In this document: positions 17,386 to 24,944 of the stretch, piece after piece
Position numbering within the stretch: the first letter of the stretch is position 1
How the letters are laid out: each line of letters starts with the position of its first letter
Assembly: GCA_003247575.1 (NCBI GenBank)
Contig: QJZC01000027.1
Coordinates: forward strand, 62,001-126,000
Direction: 5' to 3'
DNA length: 64,000 nucleotides
DNA from: Pseudomonadota bacterium
GTDB lineage: Bacteria > Myxococcota_A > UBA9160 > SZUA-336
The notes under the pieces: model-generated
Database searches by the model: none
Seen by the model: only the letters and a program-made list of their open reading frames with translations
Told to the model about the DNA's origin: nothing
Made by a program: the position numbers and the translations under genes

Positions 17386-18803
17386 CGGAGCGCAACTCCA
17401 TCTCGTGGATGCCGTCGTGGGTCGACACGTCGGGCTTTCGCTCCTTCGACATCGGAGACTCGCTGAGTTGCCTTCAGCCGACCTCCGACGACTGGCCCGT
17501 TCTCGCGCGAGGACTGCGCAGAGCCTCCTCGCAGCTCAAGGAGCTCTCGATCCGCGAGATCATCGCAGCCATCGATCGGGTCGCGGCGCGCTGGTGTGAT
17601 CGCAGCTGGGAGACTCGTCAGCGCGCGCGAGATCTCGCCGCCCGCGCGACCGGCTTCTCGCTCGAGGCGATCGAGCGAAGCTTCGACGTCGAGCTACGCA
17701 ACTATCGCGCGGACTCGCTCTGGCGCACCCTGCACCGCGAGCTGGGCGATCCCAGGGTTCTCGATGGGTTTCGAGCCAACGAGCACCTGGACGGCTTCGG
17801 ACATGCGATTGGTCCCGACATCACGGCGACCATCTTCACGGGGAACGTCCCCGGGCTACCCGCGCTCTCGATCGTACGCGCGCTCTTGGTGAAGTCAGCC
17901 GTCGTCGCGAAGGTCGCGAGTGGAGAGCCGAGTTTCGCTGCTCAGTTCGCACGCTCGCTCTATGAGGAGGAGCCGCGCCTTGGCGATGCGGTCGTGGTCA
18001 CATACTGGGCGCGTTCGGACCAGGCATCCTTGCAGGGTGTGTTGGGGATTGCCGAGGCATTGATCGCCTACGGAGGCGAGGATGCCTGTGCCGCGATTCG
18101 GGCTGTGCTGCCGGATGGCATCCGCTACATCGAGCACGGACACAAGTTCTCCGCTGGATTGATCACGAGGGACTATCTGCTGCAGCACGGGATCGACAAG
18201 GTGGCCGATCAGATCGCGATCGACGTCTCGATCTTCAATCAGCACGCATGTATCGCGCCTCAAGCCTATCTTGTCGTGGGTGATCCCGAACTGACCCGCG
18301 AGCTCGGGCGCAGCTTGGCGAGAGCCCTGGACGCGTACGCCGATGCATGTCCAGTCGGGGATCTGGCTCTCGCGGATGCGGCATCGTTGCAGCTCCGCAG
18401 GGCCGACGCGGCGTGGCAAGCGGCAACAGACGAGGCGTGCGATCTGTGGACGTCAGCCCGCCTCGATTGGAGTATTGCGTTGGCCAGCGAGATCTCGGGC
18501 GAGGGCGGCGGCAATCGCTACTTGCGGCTCGTGTCCGTTCCGACTCTGGACGCCGGCATCGATGCGTTGCGGCCGTTCGGGCGCTACCTGCAGAACGTCG
18601 GACTGGGGGTACCCCGAGAGGATCACGAGCGGGCAGCCCTCGAGCTGGCGCGTATCGGAGCCTGCCGCATCAGTGCGCCCGGTCGCATGGCGGAGCCGAG
18701 TATGATGTGGAAGCACGACGGTCACTCGTGCGTGGCGGATCTGGTGCGCTGGTGCGACATCGAGATGCATGCGCTCTCGTCGCCGTCGCCATCGGACACG
18801 TAG
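17382..18803 (+). CDS. LuxC-like acyl-CoA/acyl-protein reductase
   Basis: A 473-residue protein of the LuxC family, part of the aldehyde dehydrogenase superfamily. It would take an acyl group from the LuxE-like partner onto a cysteine and reduce it to an aldehyde with NAD(P)H. The predicted catalytic cysteine is Cys290 in [10 protein letters not shown]. The cofactor-binding segment [22 protein letters not shown] lies near 145-168. The C-terminal [22 protein letters not shown] is typical of the family. Translationally coupled (4-bp overlap) to the upstream gene. It supplies the reductive step of the proposed pathway; the product could be an aldehyde, or an amino-aldehyde if the aminotransferase acts first. 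Confidence 0.88.
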   Translation: MTERNSISWMPSWVDTSGFRSFDIGDSLSCLQPTSDDWPVLARGLRRASSQLKELSIREIIAAIDRVAARWCDRSWETRQRARDLAARATGFSLEAIERSFDVELRNYRADSLWRTLHRELGDPRVLDGFRANEHLDGFGHAIGPDITATIFTGNVPGLPALSIVRALLVKSAVVAKVASGEPSFAAQFARSLYEEEPRLGDAVVVTYWARSDQASLQGVLGIAEALIAYGGEDACAAIRAVLPDGIRYIEHGHKFSAGLITRDYLLQHGIDKVADQIAIDVSIFNQHACIAPQAYLVVGDPELTRELGRSLARALDAYADACPVGDLALADAASLQLRRADAAWQAATDEACDLWTSARLDWSIALASEISGEGGGNRYLRLVSVPTLDAGIDALRPFGRYLQNVGLGVPREDHERAALELARIGACRISAPGRMAEPSMMWKHDGHSCVADLVRWCDIEMHALSSPSPSDT

Positions 18804-18830
18804 CTCGAGCCTGCGGGAAAGGATGACACT

Positions 18831-20072
18831 ATGAATCGTGTGCGAAGCATATATCCGGACCTTCCTGAGCAAGTCACCGTGATCGACTGCACGTTGCGCG
18901 ACGGAGAGCAGGCGCCAGGAGTGTGGTTCACGCGCGAGGAGAAGCTGGCTCTTGCGAGGCTTCTCTCTGGAGCCGGAGTCGATGTTCTCGATGCCGGCTT
19001 CCCGGCGAGTAGCGAAGCCGATTCTGAGGCCTTGCAGGAAATGCGACGCATGCGGCTCGATGCCCGGATCGGGGCCACCGCGCGGCCGGTTACCCAGGAC
19101 GTGGTCGCGGCCGAGAAGGCGCGCGCGGACGAAGTCTTCCTGTTCATGCCCACGAGCGACTTTCGCATCACGCAGACGCTTGGAATCACTCGCGAGGAAG
19201 CCGGCGCGATGTTTCGCCACGGGGCCGAAGAGGTCGTTGGTCGTGGGATGACTCTCAACCTCGTCTTCGAAGATGCAACTCGAGCCGACCCATGGCTGCT
19301 GGTGCAGATGACGGACGATCTGCGCCAACACGTTCCGATCACTCGCGTCATCGTGGCCGACACGGTAGGTTGTGCGCACCCGCGAAGCATGGAGATCCTG
19401 GTCCGGCAGATGATCGAGGCGCTGGGCGACGACGTCGAACTGTGCACGCACTGTCACAACGATTTCGGTTTCGCAGCTGCGAACACCCTGGCTGGGGTCG
19501 CGGCGGGGGCGCGTGCGATCACGTGCACGGTGAACGGCATCGGCGAACGGGCAGGCAATGCGGATCTCGCCGAGACAGTGGCTGCGCTGACACATCTCTA
19601 CGACGTGGCGCATCGAGTCGATCCGACCGCGCTCCCGCGGATCTCGGCTGAGGTGGCCCGCATGAGCGGCATCCATACGAGTCCGACCAAGCCCGTCACT
19701 GGATCGAACGTCTATCGTCATGAGTCGGGAGTGCACGTGGACGGAATGCTCAAGGATCCGAAGAGCTATGAGTTTCTACCGGCTGCCTGGGTAGGCGAGA
19801 AGACTCGCTACGTGCTCGGGAAGCACAGCGGCACGGCCCTGATCAAGCACATCTTGAAGTCGGCCGGCATCGATGCCGACTCTGCCTGGGTGCGCGAGCT
19901 GCTGCTGGAGGTGAAATCCGCGGCCGAGGGTCGCGACAAGGCGAACCACCAGCGGGCCTACCAGCTGCGTACCGCGTTCGAGTCGATCAACCTGGCTGGC
20001 CTGGATCCCGAGCTACTGCTCGAGAAGGCTGTACCTCGGAAGCTGAACGCTGCTGCGAGCTCCGTGCGATGA
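18831..20072 (+). CDS. NifV/LeuA-type 2-oxoacid:acetyl-CoA synthase
   Basis: A 413-residue HMGL-like TIM-barrel synthase. Family members condense acetyl-CoA with a 2-oxoacid (isopropylmalate, homocitrate or citramalate synthase). The N-terminal metal/substrate motif is [12 protein letters not shown]. The metal-binding histidines His207 and His209 lie in HCHNDFG. The glycine-rich [11 protein letters not shown] is also present. The length is closer to NifV/homocitrate synthase (about 380-400) than to LeuA (about 520), and there is no LeuA allosteric domain, so feedback by leucine is unlikely. It is followed at once by aconitase-family subunits, which would isomerise its product. The true 2-oxoacid substrate is unknown. 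Confidence 0.88.
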   Translation: MNRVRSIYPDLPEQVTVIDCTLRDGEQAPGVWFTREEKLALARLLSGAGVDVLDAGFPASSEADSEALQEMRRMRLDARIGATARPVTQDVVAAEKARADEVFLFMPTSDFRITQTLGITREEAGAMFRHGAEEVVGRGMTLNLVFEDATRADPWLLVQMTDDLRQHVPITRVIVADTVGCAHPRSMEILVRQMIEALGDDVELCTHCHNDFGFAAANTLAGVAAGARAITCTVNGIGERAGNADLAETVAALTHLYDVAHRVDPTALPRISAEVARMSGIHTSPTKPVTGSNVYRHESGVHVDGMLKDPKSYEFLPAAWVGEKTRYVLGKHSGTALIKHILKSAGIDADSAWVRELLLEVKSAAEGRDKANHQRAYQLRTAFESINLAGLDPELLLEKAVPRKLNAAASSVR

Positions 20073-21328
20073 GTCCCGGTCGAACATTCGTTGAAAAGGT
20101 CATCGACTCGCACGCGCTCGATCCGGCGGACGAGGGGTTGTACCGGCGGGTTCGGATCGACGCGCTGCTCGGGCACGACGCCACGATCGCTCTGCTCGTC
20201 GATGAGTTCGAGCGTCGCAATCTCAAGGTTTGGGATCCCGATCGAGTGATCTTTACCAACGACCACTTCTCGCCACCGGCGACGGCGGAGCGTGCCGACA
20301 TCTCCAACAAGTTCCTCTGCTTTGCGCGCGCGAAAAAGATCCGGCACCTGATGATGGATCGCGGGATCTGCCACCAGCTGCTGGTCGAGAGCCCGCTGTG
20401 TCGGCCCGGGGCGCTGATCGTAGGAGCCGACAGCCATACGATCATGGGAGGCGGAGTCGGGGCATGCGCAACCGGGATGGGATCGACTGATATCCTGTTT
20501 GCGTTGGCTACGGGTACGACGTGGATGCGCAAGCCGCCGAGCATTCAGATCGTGTTTCGGGGCACGCTCCCGACGAACTGCAGTGGTCGGGACATCATCC
20601 TCGAGCTGTTGCGGCTGCTGGGAGAAGCGGGTGCGCAGTATCGAGCCCTCGAGTTCTGGGATCGGGCCGAGCCCAAGCTGAGCCAGGACGACCGCTTTGC
20701 CATCTCCAACATGGCCGTCGAGATCGGTGGAAAGTTCGGGGTCTTCGTACCCGACGAAGTCACGCGCACCTACTGTGCGAATCGCGGTGATGTACAGCCG
20801 ATCGATGACGTGCAGCCCGACCCCGACGCCGAGTATGAACGCACCCTCGAGATCGATCTGTCGAAGCTGACTCCGCGAGTGGCCAAGCCTTGGTCACCGG
20901 CGAATGTCGTGCCGATCAGTGAGGCTCCAGAGGTTCCCTTGACGGTGGCATTTCTCGGATCTTGCTCGAGCGCGCGTCTATCCGACATCCGCGAGGCAGC
21001 GGAGGAGGTCGCGGGCAAGCAGATCAGTCCGAATGTGCGCTTCGTGGTGATTCCTGCATCGGTTCAAGTCTTCTCGGATGCGCTGCGCGCGGGCTACGTT
21101 CAGACGCTCACCGATGCGGGAGCCGTGTTCAATCAGTCGAGCTGCGGTCCTTGCGGAGGAATCGACAAGGGTGTGCTCGGTGCGACGGATGTCTGTATCT
21201 CTACGTCGAACCGCAACTTCCGCGGGCGCATGGGTCACTGGGAGAGCCAGACGTATCTGGCGAGTGCGCGCAGTGTTGCACGAGCGGCCGTGCTTGGTCG
21301 TCTCTCGCCCGAGCTCTACGAGGACTAG
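20069..21328 (+). CDS. Aconitase-family dehydratase, large subunit (LeuC/HacA-like)
   Basis: A 419-residue large subunit of a two-part hydro-lyase. Length and motifs match the archaeal/homoaconitase type rather than the 470-residue enteric LeuC. The iron-sulfur ligands are visible: Cys299 ([10 protein letters not shown]) and Cys359/Cys362 (SSCGPCGG). The substrate loop [21 protein letters not shown] and the C-terminal [11 protein letters not shown] are also conserved. It overlaps the synthase stop by 4 bp (ATGA). With the small subunit it should convert a 2-alkylmalate-type acid to its 3-hydroxy isomer. Which C-chain is used cannot be told from the sequence. Confidence 0.9.
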   Translation: MSPGRTFVEKVIDSHALDPADEGLYRRVRIDALLGHDATIALLVDEFERRNLKVWDPDRVIFTNDHFSPPATAERADISNKFLCFARAKKIRHLMMDRGICHQLLVESPLCRPGALIVGADSHTIMGGGVGACATGMGSTDILFALATGTTWMRKPPSIQIVFRGTLPTNCSGRDIILELLRLLGEAGAQYRALEFWDRAEPKLSQDDRFAISNMAVEIGGKFGVFVPDEVTRTYCANRGDVQPIDDVQPDPDAEYERTLEIDLSKLTPRVAKPWSPANVVPISEAPEVPLTVAFLGSCSSARLSDIREAAEEVAGKQISPNVRFVVIPASVQVFSDALRAGYVQTLTDAGAVFNQSSCGPCGGIDKGVLGATDVCISTSNRNFRGRMGHWESQTYLASARSVARAAVLGRLSPELYED

Positions 21329-21331
21329 CGC

Positions 21332-21814
21332 ATGCACGTGATTTCCGGAAAGGCCTGGGTGTTCGGGGACAACCTGAACACCGACGTGATCCACCCGCCG
21401 GAGTTCTTCAGTCTGGACCCAGACCGGGTGCGTGCTGGGCTCTTTCACAAGTTGGATCCTCAGATTCAGCCGAACCTCGAGCCAGGCGACGTTCTGGTGG
21501 GAGGGCACAACTTCGGGTGTGGCTCGAGCCGTGAGACATCGATGCGGAGCCTCAAGCTGAATCAGATCGGAGCGATCGTTGCCATCGACTTCGCACGCAT
21601 CTTCTTCCGCAATGCGACCAACAACGGGTTGCCCTGTCTCGTCTTCCGGAATGCCGCGGACAAGGAGCGGATCTCTGCTGGAGATCGGCTGAATCTCGAT
21701 ATCGAACGAGCTGTGTTGCAGCTGCCGGACGCGAGCGAGATCGCTCTGGAGCCGCCGGGTGCGTTCATTCGGCAGATATGGGAGGCCGGCGGCCTCCTCT
21801 CCATGTTGGGTTAG
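21332..21814 (+). CDS. Aconitase-family dehydratase, small subunit (LeuD/HacB-like)
   Basis: A 160-residue swivel-domain subunit, the normal length for the archaeal-type small subunit. Conserved elements: [15 protein letters not shown] near the N-terminus and [14 protein letters not shown], the substrate-specificity and active-site segment. Three bases separate it from the large subunit gene. It completes the hydro-lyase of the operon. The loop that distinguishes isopropylmalate from homoaconitate enzymes would need a structure-based comparison. Confidence 0.9.
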   Translation: MHVISGKAWVFGDNLNTDVIHPPEFFSLDPDRVRAGLFHKLDPQIQPNLEPGDVLVGGHNFGCGSSRETSMRSLKLNQIGAIVAIDFARIFFRNATNNGLPCLVFRNAADKERISAGDRLNLDIERAVLQLPDASEIALEPPGAFIRQIWEAGGLLSMLG

Positions 21815-21821
21815 GAGCGAC

Positions 21822-22859
21822 TTGACGTCCGACGGCTCCGCACCGGATGTGCGCGTGATGACCTGGGCCGGTGGCTGGGGGCACGCGCTGCGGAATGCGG
21901 TTTCCGCGAGTTTCTCCGAGCGCACCGGCTACGGAGTGAGCCACCACACACACGTCGGACTGCGGCTTCCCGTCGAGTTGGAGATTGCGCTCGAGACGGG
22001 GGCTCCGCCTCCATTCGACGTCGTCTGGTCGAACTCGGGCCCAGCACTTCGAATGGCGCGGCGCGGTCTGACGGAGGCGCTCGATGGTTTGTCGGAGCTC
22101 GAGGAGCTGCACCCGCGGGCGAGACCAGAGGGCTGCGGGGACACACGCGGGAGCTGGCCGCTCGTTTACACGTATGTCGTCTTCTACGTGCTGGTGTATC
22201 GGAGATCGCTCTTTGCGCAGTCGGCGCCGTCTACCTGGGAGGTTCTGCTGGACGATCGTCACCAGGGAAAGGTGGCCCTCTATCCTGGTGGCAACGGCTT
22301 CTATCCCATCGCGCAGCGGATGGGAGGCGGAGCGCACCTGGACATCCCGGAGAAGATGGATCCCTGCTGGGACTTCCTGCGCCGACTCGCTCCGCAGATC
22401 GGCACCCTCGACTACAGCATCGGAATGGGGGAGCTGTTGCGTCGCGGAGACCTGGATCTCTGCTTTCGGGCGCTCACCAACGCGTTGGCCTTTCGTCGAG
22501 AGGGCCTCGACGTCGACTTTGCGACGCCGTCCGAGGGGATCACGGACACGCTCGACTGCATGTGGATTCCACGGGGGCTGTCCGAGGAACGGGTCGCGGC
22601 CGCTCGGCGCTACATCGCGCACGCGATATCACGCGACGTGCAATCGCAGTGGTGTGACGGGCTCGGCGCTCTTCCCGTTCATCGTGCGGCGACAGTTCCG
22701 CGACTGTTGCGCGAGCATCCGGGGCTCCCGGGCGATGTATCCTCGCTCGACGGCGTGTTGCATCTGTCCGAATCGCTGAAAGCCGACCATCAGGAAAGGT
22801 GGGAGGCAGAGTTCGACCGAGTTCTCGCTGGCGCGCGTTCCTTGGAACCAAACGCATGA
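21822..22859 (+). CDS. Substrate-binding-protein fold without signal peptide
   Basis: A protein of about 345 residues resembling the PotD/Fe3+-type periplasmic solute-binding family: TWAGGWGHALRNAVSASFSERTGYGV, PFDVVWSNSG, WPLVYTYVVFYVLVYRR, and ALPVHRAA near the C-terminus. TTG at 21822 is supported by AGGAG overlapping the preceding stop; a GTG at 21849 is an alternative. Neither start gives a signal peptide, and no ABC permease or ATPase genes are nearby. The protein is therefore probably cytoplasmic. Signal-less members of this fold exist as enzymes (MqnA/MqnD in menaquinone synthesis, THI5-type pyrimidine synthases), so a catalytic or carrier role in the operon is a fair guess, not a fact. 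Confidence 0.75.
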   Translation: MTSDGSAPDVRVMTWAGGWGHALRNAVSASFSERTGYGVSHHTHVGLRLPVELEIALETGAPPPFDVVWSNSGPALRMARRGLTEALDGLSELEELHPRARPEGCGDTRGSWPLVYTYVVFYVLVYRRSLFAQSAPSTWEVLLDDRHQGKVALYPGGNGFYPIAQRMGGGAHLDIPEKMDPCWDFLRRLAPQIGTLDYSIGMGELLRRGDLDLCFRALTNALAFRREGLDVDFATPSEGITDTLDCMWIPRGLSEERVAAARRYIAHAISRDVQSQWCDGLGALPVHRAATVPRLLREHPGLPGDVSSLDGVLHLSESLKADHQERWEAEFDRVLAGARSLEPNA

Positions 22860-24088
22860 GCAGCAAAAGCATGAGCAGCAAAAGGGCGACCGCGACAGGA
22901 GAGGCGATCGGAAGAGCGATCGCAACTGGAGTCGGAGCCGCGCTCGAACGCACCGCGTGGATCCGGCGCATGTTCGAGGAAGGGGATCGCCTTCGAGCAG
23001 AATTTGGTGCCGAGAACGTGTCGGATCTGTCGCTCGGAAATCCGATCCTGGATCCGCCTCCCGAAGCCCAGGCGCGGCTCGAGAAGCTGTGTCGAGAACG
23101 CGAGCCAGGGGTGCACCGCTATACACACAATGCGGGACGCATTGCCACGCGCGAGGCGATTGCCGAACACCTCGAGCGCGCCACGAAGCTACCCTACCGG
23201 GCCGACCACGTCGTCATGACCGTGGGGGCGGGCGGCGCGCTCAATATCACGCTTCGAGCGATTCTCGACCCAGAGGACGAGGTTCTGGTTCTCGCCCCCT
23301 ATTTCGTGGACTACGCGGGCTACGTGGCCAACCACGGGGGACGTCTGGTTCCCGTGCCGACCGATGCGCACTTTCAGCCGGATCCCGATCGAGTCGCGGA
23401 TGCGATCACCCCACGCACTCGAGCGCTGATCATCAATAGCCCGAACAATCCGACCGGCGTCACATACACTGATACGTGTCTACGTGCGGTGGCGGACGTG
23501 CTCGAGCGAGCGGCGCTGCGGAACGGGCGTCCGATCTATCTCGTTTCGGATGAGCCGTATCGCGCGATCGTCTATGACGGCGTGCAGGTTCCCTGGCCGG
23601 CTACCTTCTACCGAGATACGATTCACATCACCTCGTTCTCGAAGGATCTATCGCTCGCCGGTGAACGCATCGGCTACGTCGCCGTGAGCCCTCGCACCGA
23701 AGCTGCGGCCCGCTTGTTCGATGCGCTGGTGTTTGCCACTCGCGTGCTGGGGTTCGTCAACGCGCCGGTCTTGCTGCAGCGCTGGATCGAGGGCCTGCTG
23801 GGTGTGAACGTGGACTACTCGCGCTATGCTCGGAGCCGTGAGCTGCTGCTGAGGGCTCTCGAAGCGGCTGGCTACGAATTCGTGAGGCCGACCGGGGCGT
23901 TCTACGTGTTCCCAAGGGTCCCGCGCCAGGATCGGGACGACATTGCCTTCACGCAGAGCTGTCTGCAAGAGCGTCTGCTCGTCGTCCCCGGGACCGGGTT
24001 CGGATGTCCTGGGCACATTCGGCTCTCGTACGCGGTACCCGACCGCGACCTCGAGCTTGCTGCCAACGCTCTGGCGCGGCTCGTGTAG
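22856..24088 (+). CDS. PLP-dependent aminotransferase, class I/II
   Basis: A 410-residue fold-type I aminotransferase. The PLP lysine is Lys263 (TSFSKDLSLAGERIGY). NSPNNPTG and the C-terminal arginine region (GHIRLSYAVPD) are conserved. The ATG at 22856 overlaps the previous stop (ATGA). A second, identical start context follows 15 bp later because atgagcagcaaaag is duplicated, so the N-terminus could begin at 22871. The enzyme closest in style is the aspartate/aromatic aminotransferase group. Here it would transaminate the extended 2-oxoacid or the aldehyde-level product. Last gene of the operon. Confidence 0.9.
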   Translation: MSSKSMSSKRATATGEAIGRAIATGVGAALERTAWIRRMFEEGDRLRAEFGAENVSDLSLGNPILDPPPEAQARLEKLCREREPGVHRYTHNAGRIATREAIAEHLERATKLPYRADHVVMTVGAGGALNITLRAILDPEDEVLVLAPYFVDYAGYVANHGGRLVPVPTDAHFQPDPDRVADAITPRTRALIINSPNNPTGVTYTDTCLRAVADVLERAALRNGRPIYLVSDEPYRAIVYDGVQVPWPATFYRDTIHITSFSKDLSLAGERIGYVAVSPRTEAAARLFDALVFATRVLGFVNAPVLLQRWIEGLLGVNVDYSRYARSRELLLRALEAAGYEFVRPTGAFYVFPRVPRQDRDDIAFTQSCLQERLLVVPGTGFGCPGHIRLSYAVPDRDLELAANALARLV

Positions 24089-24132
24089 CCGCGAGTTCAC
24101 CGATTCCATCGGCCATGGTGTAGCCTGGGTCC

Positions 24133-24153
24133 GGCCGAGCCTTCGGTTCGGCC
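24133..24153 (+). terminator. Hairpin after the seven-gene operon (weak terminator)
   Basis: GGCCGAGCC (24133-24141) pairs with GGTTCGGCC (24145-24153) with one G-T wobble and a TTC loop, 45 bp after the aminotransferase stop. No T-run follows, so it may stall or protect the 3' end rather than terminate by itself. Confidence 0.35.
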
Positions 24154-24244
24154 GAGTCTGGGGCGGACGGGACGGTTCCCTGGGTTTCGGCCAGCGGAGC
24201 TGCGGCCATCTCGGCTACGGCCATCTCAGAAGAGGAGGGGGGCG

Positions 24245-24841
24245 GTGCAACGGATTGCAACCTTGGGACTCCTGTTGGCTCTGTGCGGAGCGTCTGCAGG
24301 CTGCGCGCTCGTAGGACTTGGTGGGACGAGTGTGCTCTGTGGGGATTCGCCGCGAGTCGGCTTCTACTATGCGACCTTCACGGGGCCCCGCGCACCGAAG
24401 GGAGACGCCAAGAAGGTCTGGTCGGGCTCGCGCAGTGTGGTGCTGGGCGATGCGATCGGCGTCGCCGGGACGGACATCACGGACGTACGCATCGTCGGGC
24501 TCTCTCGTGGGACGTCGTTCAACGTCGGTGGAGCGGTCGTCGACGGTGGACGGCCGGCGGGGGGCTCGACTTCGGCAGGCGGGCAGGGGCCCGACGGCCA
24601 GTGGCGCTTGGATGTGGGGCTCTCCGGGGATGGGGCAGCGAAGCTCAGTGCGGCCTCGGAAGAGGTGGCTGGATCGTATCGCGTGCTGGCGCTCGTCGTG
24701 GGAGACGAGGTCTTCTCTGCTTCCGTAGAGATCCCCGTGCGCTTCGGTGTCGCCCAGATCGAGTTCCCGACGGGGCGTGCGCAAGAGGCGGGACGCAGCT
24801 TCTTTCGAGAGCAGCTCGGCTGCAAGCCCGGGGGCGGATGA
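24245..24841 (+). CDS. Lipoprotein of unknown function
   Basis: A 198-residue protein. GTG at 24245 follows GAGGAGGGG and gives a signal peptide with lipobox (ASAGC). The mature part is glycine-rich with a beta-sheet pattern (GSRSVVLGDAIGVAGTDITD, RVLALVVGDEVFSASVEI) and three further cysteines. No domain was recognised. It is convergent with alaS. The glycine-rich segment GGAVVDGGRPAGGSTSAGG looks like a flexible linker or loop. Confidence 0.6.
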   Translation: MQRIATLGLLLALCGASAGCALVGLGGTSVLCGDSPRVGFYYATFTGPRAPKGDAKKVWSGSRSVVLGDAIGVAGTDITDVRIVGLSRGTSFNVGGAVVDGGRPAGGSTSAGGQGPDGQWRLDVGLSGDGAAKLSAASEEVAGSYRVLALVVGDEVFSASVEIPVRFGVAQIEFPTGRAQEAGRSFFREQLGCKPGGG

Positions 24842-24944
24842 TCCGGAACTCTGCGGCTGAACTCGCTCCCGCGCACCAGAGCGTGATCGCGAGCGAGGTG
24901 AGCGATCATTAGAGCCGACGGAGCGCGTGCGAACGCGCTGGTCT

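Noticed and set aside
16306..18803. Bioluminescence operon
   Set aside because: LuxE- and LuxC-like genes are present but no luxA, luxB or luxD; the neighbours are chain-extension and transamination genes.
16306..24088. Leucine biosynthesis operon
   Set aside because: There is no leuB and no LeuA allosteric domain, and LuxE/LuxC-like and SBP-fold genes are interleaved in the same transcript.
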